Assembly: GCF_005080685.1 (NCBI RefSeq)
Contig: NZ_CP039371.1
Span: 1,240,001 to 1,304,000, forward strand
Source: Pseudomonas putida
Lineage (GTDB): Bacteria > Pseudomonadota > Gammaproteobacteria > Pseudomonadales > Pseudomonadaceae
Length of the DNA: 64,000 nucleotides
Direction: 5' to 3'
Positions 1-8,574 of this stretch are shown one piece after another. The position numbers and the translations under genes were made by a program. The notes beneath the pieces are model-generated. The model had not been told where the DNA came from, did not search any database, and worked only from the letters and a program-made list of their open reading frames with translations. Positions within the stretch are counted from its first letter, which is position 1; each line of letters begins with the position of its first letter.

Positions 1-741
1 TAGGTGCCGGTACGCCGGCAGCGCCGCCAGTGGCCGGCTGCGCCCACGCTGGCTAATGCAACGGGCGATCTGCACGATGTCGATGTAGTCCACCTTGTCG
101 GTGTGCCGATCCAGATCCTGCACCTGGCTCGGCAGATTGACCAATTGCTCGGGAAACTCCCACGACGACAGGATCTTGTCCCCCAACACCGGCTGGATCT
201 GTTCGATCACGTAATGCAGGCACACCGGGTCGGACAGCAGCTCGTTGTGTTCCTCGGCGTAGATCAGCACCGGCAGCGCGCCGATCTGGTTGACCAGGCC
301 GCCAAGGGTGGCCTGGTCCGGTTTGAGTTGGGTGTAGCGACGGCACAATTCATAGCTGATGCCGGCCACTTCCAGGCTGTTGGCCCAGATATCCCGCAGT
401 TTCTGCTCGACTGCCGGCGAGCGGGCATGAAAGATCTGTTCGATCACCAGGCCGATGGCCAGGTTGCAGCTGTAGTTGATGCCCAGCCGGGTAATCGCCG
501 TATGCAGGTCGGTGACTTCCACCGCCGCACGCAGCAGGGGGCTGTTGACCACCTTGATCAGGCGTGCCGAGAGCGCCGCATCGCGGCCGATCACCTTGCT
601 CAGGGCGGCCACGCTGATCTCGCTGTCCTCGGCGGCATCACGGATGCTCAGGGCAACTTCCGGGAGGGTGGGCAGGACCAGGTCGTCGTTGCTGATGGCA
701 TCGAGCAATTGCGCTTGGACCATTTCGGCCAGCTTGTTCAT
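1..741 (-). CDS. HDOD domain protein (3' end outside window)
   Basis: The reverse strand is open from an ATG at 741 to the window edge (247 codons, no stop), so the gene continues beyond position 1. The N-terminal half reads MNKLAEMVQAQLLDAISN, then a block with LPTLPEVALSI, RLIKVVNSPLLR and the helical pattern of HDOD domains, which are catalytically inactive HD-like output or scaffold domains in bacterial signalling. The family is usually soluble and cytoplasmic, and some members work in two-component or second-messenger circuits. The only other clue is the neighbouring ygfZ, on the same strand and 54 bp away. The exact role is not recognisable. Confidence 0.8.
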   Translation of the reverse strand, partial: MNKLAEMVQAQLLDAISNDDLVLPTLPEVALSIRDAAEDSEISVAALSKVIGRDAALSARLIKVVNSPLLRAAVEVTDLHTAITRLGINYSCNLAIGLVIEQIFHARSPAVEQKLRDIWANSLEVAGISYELCRRYTQLKPDQATLGGLVNQIGALPVLIYAEEHNELLSDPVCLHYVIEQIQPVLGDKILSSWEFPEQLVNLPSQVQDLDRHTDKVDYIDIVQIARCISQRGRSRPLAALPAYRHL

Positions 742-795
742 GGGCTTCTCTACGGCAATGGTGGTGCGGCCCCGCCAGGCAGCGGGGCAGAGGGG

Positions 796-1737
796 TCAGC
801 GCTGGATTTCCCGGTCGCGATCCAGTTCGTAAGGCAGGCTCAGCACCTCCAGGCGCGGGCCTCCCAGGCTACCCAGGTGCAGGTTGTCGTCGGCCACGGC
901 TTCGGCACTGAGCACGGCAAGCAATTCGCAGCCCTGGCCGGCACTGGCGGCCAGGACCACTTCGCCGACCGAGGAGCCATGGGTGGGCGAGAAGATCTCC
1001 GTGCCAGGCGTCGGCACCTCCTGCTGCTCCAGGGCCAGCCGGTACTGCCGACGCTTGAGCTTGCCCAGGTACTGCATGCGGGCGACGATTTCCTGGCCGG
1101 TATAGCAGCCTTTCTTGAAGCTCACGCCGTCAACGGCCTGCAGGTTGATCATCTGCGGGATGAACAGCTCGCGGGTCGGCCCCATGACCTGGCCGATACC
1201 GGCGCGGACCTGGCCCAGCAACCACAGGTTCAGGCTGGCCTCCTCCAGTGTGGTAGCCAGGGTTGCGCGTACGGCGTCGGCCTGTTCGGCAGGTACCCAC
1301 AGTTCGACGCGCCCTGGCGATACGGCGATCGCGATGAGCCCGGCGTTACGCACCGTGGCCCCGGCCTCGGCAGGTGCCGGCAGGCCCAGCGCCTGCAACG
1401 CCGCCTCGCCATGCTGCAGGCCGAAGCGGGCCCAGGCGGCACTTTCATCGGTCAGCGTGGCCTTGGAGAACACGGCGTATTTCTTCAGGTCGGCCAGTTG
1501 CGCTTCGAGCAACTCGCTGGCCATGGCCAGCAGGTAGCCGTTGCCCTCGGGCAGGATGCGGAAGCTCGATTGCATCCGCCCCTTGACCATGCAACGGGCG
1601 CCGAGGCTGGCGTGCTCGAGGCTCAGGTAGTTGATGTTGCAGGTCAGCTGACCCTGCAGGAACTTGCCGGCGTCCGAGCCGCGGACGGCGAGGATGCCCT
1701 CGTGGGACAGGGGGCTGTAGAAAGCGGAATCGGCCAT
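796..1737 (-). CDS. ygfZ: folate-binding Fe-S assembly protein YgfZ
   Basis: A 313-residue protein of the YgfZ/GcvT-like family, a tetrahydrofolate-dependent factor that supports iron-sulfur enzymes such as the MiaB tRNA thiolation enzyme. The diagnostic K-G-C-Y-x-G-Q-E motif is present as KKGCYTGQE, with its conserved cysteine at about residue 211, followed by a basic LGKLKRRQYR segment. Length is close to the E. coli protein (about 326 aa). It is divergent from sdhE, sharing a 135-bp intergenic region with it; both act in cofactor assembly for respiratory enzymes, a common Pseudomonas arrangement. Start is the ATG at 1737 (MADSAFYSPL). Confidence 0.93.
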   Translation of the reverse strand: MADSAFYSPLSHEGILAVRGSDAGKFLQGQLTCNINYLSLEHASLGARCMVKGRMQSSFRILPEGNGYLLAMASELLEAQLADLKKYAVFSKATLTDESAAWARFGLQHGEAALQALGLPAPAEAGATVRNAGLIAIAVSPGRVELWVPAEQADAVRATLATTLEEASLNLWLLGQVRAGIGQVMGPTRELFIPQMINLQAVDGVSFKKGCYTGQEIVARMQYLGKLKRRQYRLALEQQEVPTPGTEIFSPTHGSSVGEVVLAASAGQGCELLAVLSAEAVADDNLHLGSLGGPRLEVLSLPYELDRDREIQR

Positions 1738-1872
1738 GGGTCATCGCGGTGGCTTAAAGACTGGTGGCCATCATAGAACGCTGGTAACAAAATAGGTAGG
1801 TGACTAGACCAACGCCTTGTGCCGCTGCGTTCGCCGCTTGGTATACTGCGCGACCTATTCGAGGAGGGCCCC

Positions 1873-2127
1873 ATGGTCGAACAAACTGAACTCAACCGGC
1901 TTTTCTGGCACAGCCGCCGCGGCATGCTGGAGCTGGACGTGCTGCTGGTGCCTTTCACCCAGGAGGTCTACCCGAGCCTGAGCGAAGCGGACCGTGAACT
2001 GTACATTCGGCTGCTGGCCTGCGAAGACCAGGACATGTTCGGCTGGTTCATGGAGCGCACCGAGTCCGAAGACCCGGAGCTGCAGCGCATGGTCCGCATC
2101 ATCCTGGATCGTGTCCAGCCCAAGTGA
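1873..2127 (+). CDS. sdhE: FAD assembly factor SdhE
   Basis: An 84-residue protein that promotes covalent attachment of FAD to succinate dehydrogenase (SdhA) and related flavoproteins in the cytoplasm. The functional RGxxE motif is visible as RRGMLELD near residue 14, and the DQDMFGWF helix typical of the family follows. The start at 1873 is chosen because a strong GAGGAGG ribosome site lies at 1861-1867 and the protein then matches family length; an in-frame upstream ATG at 1819 would add a non-conserved extension. It overlaps ygfX by 17 bp, implying translational coupling. Confidence 0.95.
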   Translation: MVEQTELNRLFWHSRRGMLELDVLLVPFTQEVYPSLSEADRELYIRLLACEDQDMFGWFMERTESEDPELQRMVRIILDRVQPK

Positions 2128-2569
2128 ATGCTTCCAGTGCCGTTGGCAAGGCTCGCGCCTGCTGCTGACGGCCTACCTGAGCTGCCAGGCCCTGGCGATG
2201 CTGACGTTGTGGGTCAGTGCGCTGCCTGGGTGGCTGTCCCTCGCGCTCGCTGCAACCTGCATCGTCCACGCCCGCTGGGCTATCCCCAACCGTATCGTAC
2301 TCACCCATGCGCACGCCGTGACTGGCCTGCGTCGGGATGCGCATGGCTGGTGGGTATTCAGCCGGGCGCTGGGCTGGCAACCGGTGCGCTTGTGCCGCGA
2401 CAGCGTGGCGTTACCAGGATTGGTGGTGTTGCGCTACGTCAGGGCCGGGCGCTGGTTTGCCCAAAGCCAGTGCGTGCCGGCCGATGCCCTGGAGGCGGAG
2501 CAGCACCGACGCCTGCGGGTCAGGCTGAAATTCAGCCGCAGGCGCTGGGCCGCCGTCACACCGGGCTGA
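2111..2569 (+). CDS. ygfX: YgfX family membrane protein (CptA-like)
   Basis: A 152-residue protein starting at a GTG (2111) inside the end of sdhE. It has an N-terminal double membrane-spanning hairpin ([19 protein letters not shown] and [13 protein letters not shown]) followed by a soluble part with tryptophans and arginines ([17 protein letters not shown]), as in YgfX/CptA. In E. coli the sdhE-ygfX pair was described as a toxin-antitoxin-like unit affecting the cytoskeleton, but SdhE is now known as a flavinylation factor, so the toxin role is doubtful. Its 3' end overlaps the convergent nadB by 14 bp. Confidence 0.8.
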   Translation: MSSPSECFQCRWQGSRLLLTAYLSCQALAMLTLWVSALPGWLSLALAATCIVHARWAIPNRIVLTHAHAVTGLRRDAHGWWVFSRALGWQPVRLCRDSVALPGLVVLRYVRAGRWFAQSQCVPADALEAEQHRRLRVRLKFSRRRWAAVTPG

Positions 2570-4160
2570 GAATGGTGTCCCTGGCTTCCTCGAGCATCCC
2601 CGGATAATCCAGGGTGTAGTGCAGCCCACGGCTTTCCTTGCGCTGCATCGCCGAGCGAATCATCAGTTCCGCCACCTGCGCCAGGTTGCGCAGTTCGATC
2701 AGGTCACGGCTGACCTTGTAGTTGCTGTAGAACTCGTCGATCTCGTCCAGCAGCAGGCGAACGCGGTGCTCGGCGCGTTGCAGGCGCTTGCTGGTACGCA
2801 CGATACCCACGTAGTCCCACATGAAGCGCCGCAGTTCGTCCCAGTTGTGCGCGATGATCACGTCCTCGTCCGAGTCGGTCACCTGGCTCGCGTCCCAGCA
2901 CGGCAAGGCCTTGGGCATCTGGACCTGGTCCAGGCAGGCCTGGATGTCGGCGGCGGCAGCGCGGCCGTAGACGAAACATTCGAGCAGCGAATTGCTGGCC
3001 ATGCGGTTGGCGCCGTGCAGGCCGGTGAAACTGGTCTCGCCGATCGCATACAGGCCGGGCACGTCGGTGTGGCCGCGATCGTCGACCATCACGCCGCCGC
3101 AGGTGTAGTGCGCGGCAGGTACCACCGGAATCGGCTGGCGGGTGATATCGATGCCAAAGCCCAGGCAGCGTTCGTAGACCGTTGGGAAGTGCTGCTTGAT
3201 GAAGTCGGCCGGCTTGTGGGTGATGTCGAGATACACGCAATCGACGCCCAGGCGCTTCATTTCGTGGTCGATGGCACGTGCGACGATATCGCGTGGCGCC
3301 AGTTCCTCACGTGGGTCGAAACGCGGCATGAAGCGTTCGCCGTTGGGCAGGCGCAGCAACGCGCCTTCGCCGCGCAGGGCCTCGGTCACCAGGAAACTCT
3401 TGGCCTGCGGATGGTACAGGCAGGTCGGGTGGAACTGGTTGAACTCAAGGTTCGCCACCCGGCAGCCGGCACGCCAGGCCATGGCGATGCCATCGCCACA
3501 GGCGCCGTCGGGATTGCTGGTATAGAGGTAGACCTTGGCTGCGCCACCGGTGGCCAGCACGGTGAAGCGTGCGCCGAAGGTGTCCACTTCACCCGTGTTG
3601 CGGTCCAGCACGTAGGCCCCGAGGCAGCGCTCGCCCGGCAGGCCCAGGCGCCGCTCGGTGATCAGGTCGACGGCCACGCGTTGTTCCAGCAGCTCGATGT
3701 TGGCGCGCTGGCGGGCCTTGGCCAGCAGGGTGTTGAAGATCGCCGCGCCGGTCGCGTCGGCGGCATGGATGATGCGCCGGTGGCTGTGGCCGCCTTCGCG
3801 GGTGAGGTGGAACTCGAAGCCGCCATCATCGACGCTGTGCCGGTCGTCACGGGTGAACGGCACACCCTGCTCGATCAGCCACTGGATCGCCTCGCGGCTG
3901 TGTTCCACGGTGAAGCGCACCGCCTGCTCGTCGCACAGGCCGCCGCCGGCATTGAGGGTGTCCTCGACATGTGATTGCACGGTGTCGGTGTCGTCCAGCA
4001 CCGCGGCGACGCCGCCCTGGGCCCAGAAGGTCGAGCCGTTGGCCAGGTCGCCCTTGCTCAGGACCGCGACGCGCAGGTGGCTGGGGAGGTTCAGTGCCAG
4101 GCTGAGACCGGCTGCACCGCTGCCGATCACCAGGACATCATGTTGGAATTGTTGGCTCAT
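2556..4160 (-). CDS. nadB: L-aspartate oxidase
   Basis: A 534-residue FAD enzyme that oxidises L-aspartate to iminoaspartate, the first step of de novo NAD synthesis, in the cytoplasm. The N-terminus has the dinucleotide-binding motif [13 protein letters not shown], followed by the STFWAQGG segment that contacts flavin, the substrate-site run HPTCLY and the C-terminal SNSLLE/GR succinate dehydrogenase-like signatures. Length matches the family (about 535-540 aa). It converges on ygfX with a short overlap and is divergent from algU, as in other Pseudomonas genomes. Confidence 0.96.
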   Translation of the reverse strand: MSQQFQHDVLVIGSGAAGLSLALNLPSHLRVAVLSKGDLANGSTFWAQGGVAAVLDDTDTVQSHVEDTLNAGGGLCDEQAVRFTVEHSREAIQWLIEQGVPFTRDDRHSVDDGGFEFHLTREGGHSHRRIIHAADATGAAIFNTLLAKARQRANIELLEQRVAVDLITERRLGLPGERCLGAYVLDRNTGEVDTFGARFTVLATGGAAKVYLYTSNPDGACGDGIAMAWRAGCRVANLEFNQFHPTCLYHPQAKSFLVTEALRGEGALLRLPNGERFMPRFDPREELAPRDIVARAIDHEMKRLGVDCVYLDITHKPADFIKQHFPTVYERCLGFGIDITRQPIPVVPAAHYTCGGVMVDDRGHTDVPGLYAIGETSFTGLHGANRMASNSLLECFVYGRAAAADIQACLDQVQMPKALPCWDASQVTDSDEDVIIAHNWDELRRFMWDYVGIVRTSKRLQRAEHRVRLLLDEIDEFYSNYKVSRDLIELRNLAQVAELMIRSAMQRKESRGLHYTLDYPGMLEEARDTILSPV

Positions 4161-4313
4161 GTCGGGACACTAGTAATCTTCGGAGGGGGCGCGGCACAAT
4201 AGTCACGCGCCGATGGCAATGTGAAACTATCGTGAATGCTGGCCGGGTTGCCTTTATAGCAGCCTCAGGTGGCCAATTTCCATGCCGCCTGCAAGGCGAA
4301 GCAATCTTCGTGG

Positions 4314-4342
4314 GAACTTTCCGACAGCCCCGGAAATCCTAT
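4314..4342 (+). promoter_or_regulatory. distal AlgU (sigma-22)-type promoter candidate
   Basis: GAACTT at 4314-4319, then a 17-bp spacer and TCCTA at 4337-4341, resembling the GAACTT-N16/17-TCtgA consensus of the AlgU/RpoE class. The -10 part is only partly conserved. P. aeruginosa algU is known to have two AlgU-dependent promoters plus others, so a distal site is plausible. Confidence 0.45.
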
Positions 4343-4509
4343 GAAGGCTGCCCGCATGCCGGCACATTGCCACGGCGACGCAGGGCGGCAGCTCTATCCG
4401 GGCTGGCACCCGCGTATTCGAAACCTGATTATCGACGCCGGCGGTCCTGACCGCGCCGCGTCTTCCGTGCGAGCCGACCAAGGGCCGCAGGAAACTTGCT
4501 TGGAGGGGA

Positions 4510-4536
4510 GAACTTTTGCGCAAAGCCCGAGTCTAT
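4510..4536 (+). promoter_or_regulatory. proximal AlgU-type autoregulatory promoter
   Basis: GAACTT at 4510-4515, a 16-bp spacer and TCTAT at 4532-4536, about 60 bp before the algU start. This is a near-consensus AlgU/RpoE promoter and implies positive autoregulation of the envelope-stress operon. Confidence 0.8.
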
Positions 4537-4595
4537 GTTTGCAAGCCTGAACGATGGCTGTTGCAACGCTCCTTCAGGTTCATTGAGGAGTGTTC

Positions 4596-5177
4596 ATGCT
4601 AACCCAGGAAGAGGATCAGCAGCTGGTCGAGCGCGTGCAGCGCGGCGATCGGCGAGCGTTCGATCTGTTGGTGCTGAAGTATCAGCACAAGATTCTGGGG
4701 TTGATCGTGCGGTTCGTTCACGACACCCACGAAGCCCAGGATGTGGCGCAGGAAGCCTTTATCAAGGCATACCGTGCGCTTGGCAATTTCCGCGGTGACA
4801 GCGCGTTTTATACCTGGCTGTACCGCATCGCCATCAACACGGCGAAGAACTACCTGGTGTCCCGTGGAAGACGGCCACCTGACAGTGATGTGAGCTCCGA
4901 GGATGCGGAGTTTTACGACGGCGATCATGGTCTCAAGGATCTCGAGTCCCCAGAGCGCTCGTTGTTGCGGGATGAAATCGAAGGCACCGTCCATCGCACC
5001 ATCCAGCAACTGCCCGAAGACCTGCGCACGGCATTGACCCTGCGTGAGTTCGATGGGTTGAGTTACGAAGACATTGCCAGTGTCATGCAATGTCCGGTGG
5101 GTACCGTGCGCTCTCGAATCTTCCGCGCTCGGGAGGCCATAGACAAAGCCCTGCAGCCTCTGTTGCAGGAAACCTGA
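4596..5177 (+). CDS. algU: envelope-stress sigma factor AlgU/RpoE (sigma-22)
   Basis: A 193-residue ECF sigma factor that directs RNA polymerase to envelope-stress and alginate genes. Region 2 is visible as LVLKYQHKILGLIVRF...DVAQEAFIKAYRAL and YTWLYRIAINTAKN, and region 4 as LPEDLRTALTLREFDGLSYEDIA and CPVGTVRSRIFRAREAIDKAL. The sequence is nearly identical to P. aeruginosa AlgU across most of its length. The ATG at 4596 is chosen because GAGGAG at 4585-4590 sits five bases upstream; a GTG at 4590 would destroy that spacing. It leads the algU-mucA-mucB operon, and its activity is held by MucA. Confidence 0.97.
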   Translation: MLTQEEDQQLVERVQRGDRRAFDLLVLKYQHKILGLIVRFVHDTHEAQDVAQEAFIKAYRALGNFRGDSAFYTWLYRIAINTAKNYLVSRGRRPPDSDVSSEDAEFYDGDHGLKDLESPERSLLRDEIEGTVHRTIQQLPEDLRTALTLREFDGLSYEDIASVMQCPVGTVRSRIFRAREAIDKALQPLLQET

Positions 5178-5208
5178 GACAGCGGCGACAGCCAAGAGAG
5201 GAACCGCC

Positions 5209-5799
5209 ATGAGTCGTGAAGCTTTGCAGGAATCGCTGTCCGCGGTAATGGATAACGAAGCGGACGAACTGGAATTGCGTCGGGTGCTCAATGCAGCCGA
5301 CGATGCCGAAACCCGTGCCACCTGGTCGCGTTACCAGGTCGCTCGCGCAGCCATGCACAAGGAACTGCTGCTGCCTAAACTGGATATCGCCTCGGCAGTA
5401 TCCGCTGCACTGGCCGATGAGGCCGTGCCGGCCAAGGCCAAGCAGGGCCCGTGGCGCAGCATTGGCCGCCTGGCCGTTGCCGCCTCGGTGACCGTTGCGG
5501 TGCTGGCGGGTGTGCGCATGTACAACCAGGACGAAATCACCGGTGCCGAGCTGGCTTCCCAGCAGCCTGCCCAACAAGGCCTGAGCATGCCACAAAGCCA
5601 AGGCCCAGCCGTATTGGCAGGCTATAGTGAGAGCAGTGAGCAACCGACCGGGCCGATGGCCAACGGCGTGCTGCAGAACCAGGCCGGCTGGGATCAACGC
5701 CTGCCAGGCTACCTGCGCCAACACGCCCAGGAATCCGCGCTCAAGGGCACCGAAACCGCTCTGCCCTACGCACGCGCCGCCAGCCTGGAAAACCGTTAA
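5209..5799 (+). CDS. mucA: anti-sigma factor MucA
   Basis: A 196-residue inner-membrane anti-sigma factor that sequesters AlgU until regulated proteolysis. The N-terminal RseA-type sigma-binding domain (residues 1-75) begins MSREALQESLSAVMDNEADELELRRVL, read here as MSREALQESL and VMDNEADELELRR. A single membrane helix follows at about residues 84-105 (RLAVAASVTVAVLAG), then a periplasmic tail that MucB would protect. Length agrees with P. aeruginosa MucA (194 aa), and no truncation of the kind seen in mucoid isolates is present. It lies 31 bp after algU and 12 bp before mucB. GAGAGGA precedes the start. Confidence 0.96.
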   Translation: MSREALQESLSAVMDNEADELELRRVLNAADDAETRATWSRYQVARAAMHKELLLPKLDIASAVSAALADEAVPAKAKQGPWRSIGRLAVAASVTVAVLAGVRMYNQDEITGAELASQQPAQQGLSMPQSQGPAVLAGYSESSEQPTGPMANGVLQNQAGWDQRLPGYLRQHAQESALKGTETALPYARAASLENR

Positions 5800-5811
5800 G
5801 TAAGGAGGACC

Positions 5812-6783
5812 ATGCGCGCGCTACCTCTCCTGTCGCTGCTGCTAGGCAGCTGCATGACGGTGCCAGCGTTGGCGGCCAATTCCTCGCCAGAGGCGAGCGA
5901 ATGGCTGAACAAGCTGGCACAGGCCGAGCAAAAACAGAGTTACCAAGGCTCCTTCGTCTACGAACGTAACGGCAGCTTTTCTTCCCACGATATCTGGCAT
6001 CGCGTCCAGGACGGCAAGGTCAGCGAGCGGCTCCTGCAGCTCGATGGCGCCGCCCAGGAAGTGGTGCGCGTGGATGGCAAGGTGCAATGCGTGAGCGGGG
6101 CGTTGGCCAGTGATCTGGCTGGCGCCGCGCCGTCGAATTCGGCGCCGCGTGTTCTCGATCCCCTCAAGCTGATGAGTTGGTACGACCTGAGCGTAGCCGG
6201 CAAGTCCAGGGTGGCCGACCGCGATGCGGTGATCGTCACCCTGACTCCGCGCGACCAGCACCGCTATGGCTTCGAGTTGCACCTCGACCGCCGCACCGGG
6301 CTGCCGTTGCGCTCGTTGATGCTCAACGACAAGGGGCAGTTGCTCGAGCGCTTCCAGATGACTCGCCTGGACACCGATGACGTGCCAAGCGATGCCGACC
6401 TGCATGCCAGTGCGGCCTGCAAGCCGGTGGAGCGGGGCAGTCAGCCTGCCGGGGAAAGCGTGGTCGGCTGGCGTTCGGACTGGCTGCCGCCGGGTTTCGA
6501 GCTGATCAACAGCTCGGTGCGTCGCGACAGCGAGCGCGGTAGCACCGTGAGCAGCTTGATGTACGACGACGGCCTGACCCGGTTCTCGGTGTTCCTCGAG
6601 CCCATCAGCGGCGATGTGGGCACTGACACCCGCACCCAGCTTGGCCCGACCGCAGCGGTCTCGCGGCACCTGAATACGCCCAAGGGCAAGGTGATGGTCA
6701 CCGTGGTGGGCGAGGTACCCTTGGGTACTGCCGAGCGCGTAGCACTGTCGATGCGGCCCCAGGATAGCCAGGCGCGCCAGTAA
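5812..6783 (+). CDS. mucB: periplasmic regulator MucB (RseB)
   Basis: A 323-residue periplasmic protein that binds the periplasmic part of MucA and blocks its cleavage, releasing it on sensing envelope lipids. A Sec signal peptide is evident (MRALPLLSLLLGSC...VPALA, cleavage near residue 21). The mature N-terminal MucB/RseB domain has LNKLAQAEQKQSYQGSFVYE, and the C-terminal domain follows from about residue 215 (VGWRSDWLPPGFELI). The ribosome site AAGGAGG lies just before the ATG. A stem-loop with a T6 run overlaps and follows the stop codon, so expression into mucD may be attenuated. Confidence 0.95.
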   Translation: MRALPLLSLLLGSCMTVPALAANSSPEASEWLNKLAQAEQKQSYQGSFVYERNGSFSSHDIWHRVQDGKVSERLLQLDGAAQEVVRVDGKVQCVSGALASDLAGAAPSNSAPRVLDPLKLMSWYDLSVAGKSRVADRDAVIVTLTPRDQHRYGFELHLDRRTGLPLRSLMLNDKGQLLERFQMTRLDTDDVPSDADLHASAACKPVERGSQPAGESVVGWRSDWLPPGFELINSSVRRDSERGSTVSSLMYDDGLTRFSVFLEPISGDVGTDTRTQLGPTAAVSRHLNTPKGKVMVTVVGEVPLGTAERVALSMRPQDSQARQ

Positions 6784-6798
6784 CGGTGCGCCTTTTTT
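6771..6798 (+). terminator. intrinsic terminator/attenuator after mucB
   Basis: GGCGC at 6771-6775 pairs with GCGCC at 6788-6792 and is followed directly by six T (6793-6798). The left arm lies inside the last codons of mucB. The stem is short with a 12-base loop, so it may be only partly effective. Confidence 0.5.
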
Positions 6799-6960
6799 CA
6801 GCCGTGCCAAGTCTCGGAGACCCGTGGCTGAAATGAAATTAAAGCATTGTCATTTGCAATCCTTCGCCAAATTTTCTATAGGTCAGGCTTCTCGGAGTCT
6901 GGCCTTTCCTGCATTTGCAGGGGCTTAACTGCTAACTACGCTCGTTGTGACGGGAGCCGT

Positions 6961-8391
6961 ATGTCAATACCACGCTTGAAATCCTATCTGTCGATGTTCG
7001 CCGCCGTGCTCATGCTCGGTCAGGTGCTCACTGCCCAGGCCGACGAAGCCCTGCCGGACTTCACCACCCTGGTCGAGCAGGCCTCGCCGGCCGTGGTCAA
7101 CATCAGTACCAAGCAAAAGCTGCCAGACCGCCTCGCCGGCGGGCAGATGCCTGACCTCGAAGGCCTGCCGCCGATGTTCCGCGAGTTCTTCGAGCGCAAC
7201 ATTCCGCAGCAGCCCCGCTCGCCGCGTGGCGATCGCCAGCGTGAAGCCCAGTCGCTGGGCTCGGGCTTCATCATCTCCAGCGATGGCTATGTGCTGACCA
7301 ACAATCACGTCGTGGCCGATGCCGACGAGATCATCGTCCGCCTGTCGGACCGCAGCGAGCTGCAGGCCAAGCTGGTCGGCACCGATCCGCGCACCGACGT
7401 GGCCCTGCTCAAGGTCGATGGCAAGAATCTGCCGACCGTGAAGCTCGGCGATTCGGAAAAACTTAAGGTCGGTGAATGGGTGCTGGCCATCGGTTCGCCG
7501 TTTGGCTTCGACCATTCGGTGACCAAAGGTATCGTCAGTGCCAAGGGCCGTACCTTGCCCAACGACACCTACGTGCCGTTCATCCAGACCGACGTGGCGA
7601 TCAACCCGGGTAACTCCGGTGGCCCGCTGTTCAACATGAAGGGCGAGGTCGTGGGGATCAACTCGCAGATCTTCACCCGTTCCGGCGGCTTCATGGGCCT
7701 GTCGTTTGCCATCCCGATCGACGTGGCGCTGGACGTTTCCAACCAGTTGAAAAAGGACGGCAAGGTCAGCCGTGGCTGGCTGGGCGTGGTGATCCAGGAG
7801 GTCAACAAGGACCTGGCTGAATCGTTCGGCCTCGACAAGCCTGCTGGCGCACTGGTCGCCCAGGTGCTCGAAGGTGGCCCGGCAGCCAAGGGTGGCCTGC
7901 AGGTGGGTGATGTGATCCTGAGCATGAACGGCCAGCCGATCGTCATGTCCGCCGACCTCCCGCACCTGGTGGGCAGCCTCAAGGACGGCGACAAGGCCAA
8001 GCTCGAGATCATCCGCAATGGCAAGCGCCAGAATCTGGACGTCGCCGTTGGCGCACTGCCGGACGACGACGCCGATATCGCTTCTGGTGCCCAGAGTGGC
8101 GCAGAGCGTAGCAGCAACCGTCTGGGTGTTTCGGTGACCGACCTGACCGACGACCAGAAGAAATCGCTCGAGCTCAAGGGTGGTGTGGTCATCAAGGAGG
8201 TCCAGGAAGGCCCTGCGGCATTGATCGGCCTGCGTCCGGGTGATGTCATCAGCCACCTGAACAACCAGGCGATCGCCTCGGCCAAGCAGTTCACCGAGAT
8301 CGCCAAGGAGCTGCCGAAGAACCGTTCGGTGTCCATGCGTGTCCTGCGTCAGGGCCGTGCAAGCTTCATCACCTTCAAACTGGCTGAATAA
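6961..8391 (+). CDS. mucD: periplasmic serine protease MucD (DegP-like)
   Basis: A 476-residue HtrA/DegP family protease and chaperone that removes misfolded periplasmic proteins and dampens AlgU activation. It has a signal peptide (MSIPRLKSYLSMFAAVLMLG...TAQA), a trypsin-like domain with the triad His in TNNHVVADADE, Asp in DPRTDVALLKV and Ser in NPGNSGGPLF, and two C-terminal PDZ domains (about 275-365 and 385-470). The ATG at 6961 is chosen over upstream in-frame starts because the signal peptide begins there and CGGGAG precedes it. mucC, present between mucB and mucD in P. aeruginosa, is absent; a 177-bp gap lies there instead. Confidence 0.96.
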   Translation: MSIPRLKSYLSMFAAVLMLGQVLTAQADEALPDFTTLVEQASPAVVNISTKQKLPDRLAGGQMPDLEGLPPMFREFFERNIPQQPRSPRGDRQREAQSLGSGFIISSDGYVLTNNHVVADADEIIVRLSDRSELQAKLVGTDPRTDVALLKVDGKNLPTVKLGDSEKLKVGEWVLAIGSPFGFDHSVTKGIVSAKGRTLPNDTYVPFIQTDVAINPGNSGGPLFNMKGEVVGINSQIFTRSGGFMGLSFAIPIDVALDVSNQLKKDGKVSRGWLGVVIQEVNKDLAESFGLDKPAGALVAQVLEGGPAAKGGLQVGDVILSMNGQPIVMSADLPHLVGSLKDGDKAKLEIIRNGKRQNLDVAVGALPDDDADIASGAQSGAERSSNRLGVSVTDLTDDQKKSLELKGGVVIKEVQEGPAALIGLRPGDVISHLNNQAIASAKQFTEIAKELPKNRSVSMRVLRQGRASFITFKLAE

Positions 8392-8412
8392 GCTGGTATT
8401 GAAGTAAGAAAA

Positions 8413-8435
8413 GGGCAGCTTCGGCTGCCCTTTTT
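8413..8435 (+). terminator. intrinsic terminator after mucD
   Basis: Perfect stem GGGCAGC (8413-8419), TTCG tetraloop, GCTGCCC (8424-8430), then T5. This is a textbook rho-independent terminator, 22 bp after the mucD stop, separating the stress genes from lepA. Confidence 0.93.
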
Positions 8436-8574
8436 CATGAAACCCCTTGTTTGCCGTGACGAAACGTTAATGGACAGCCGATCGAGGAATCTCCCATAAC
8501 CCTGAAGCTTGAGGTACAATTCCCGGCTATTTTTCGGCGGGCGTCCGGCTCGCAGCCTTTTCGAGTGTTGATCT

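Larger units (their letters stand above)
4161..4595. other. nadB-algU intergenic region
   Basis: 435 bp between the divergent nadB and algU with no convincing gene; short open frames here lack ribosome sites and family resemblance. It holds two AlgU-type promoter candidates directed at algU (annotated separately), and the nadB promoter must lie near its left end. Confidence 0.7.

Noticed and set aside
4..1776. 590-codon forward open frame across ygfZ and the HDOD gene
   Set aside because: Antisense to two recognisable genes; low-complexity His/Gln/Ala composition typical of GC-rich shadow frames.
2111..2569. sdhE-ygfX as a toxin-antitoxin system
   Set aside because: SdhE is an established flavinylation factor with its RGxxE motif intact; the toxin-antitoxin claim is weakly supported.
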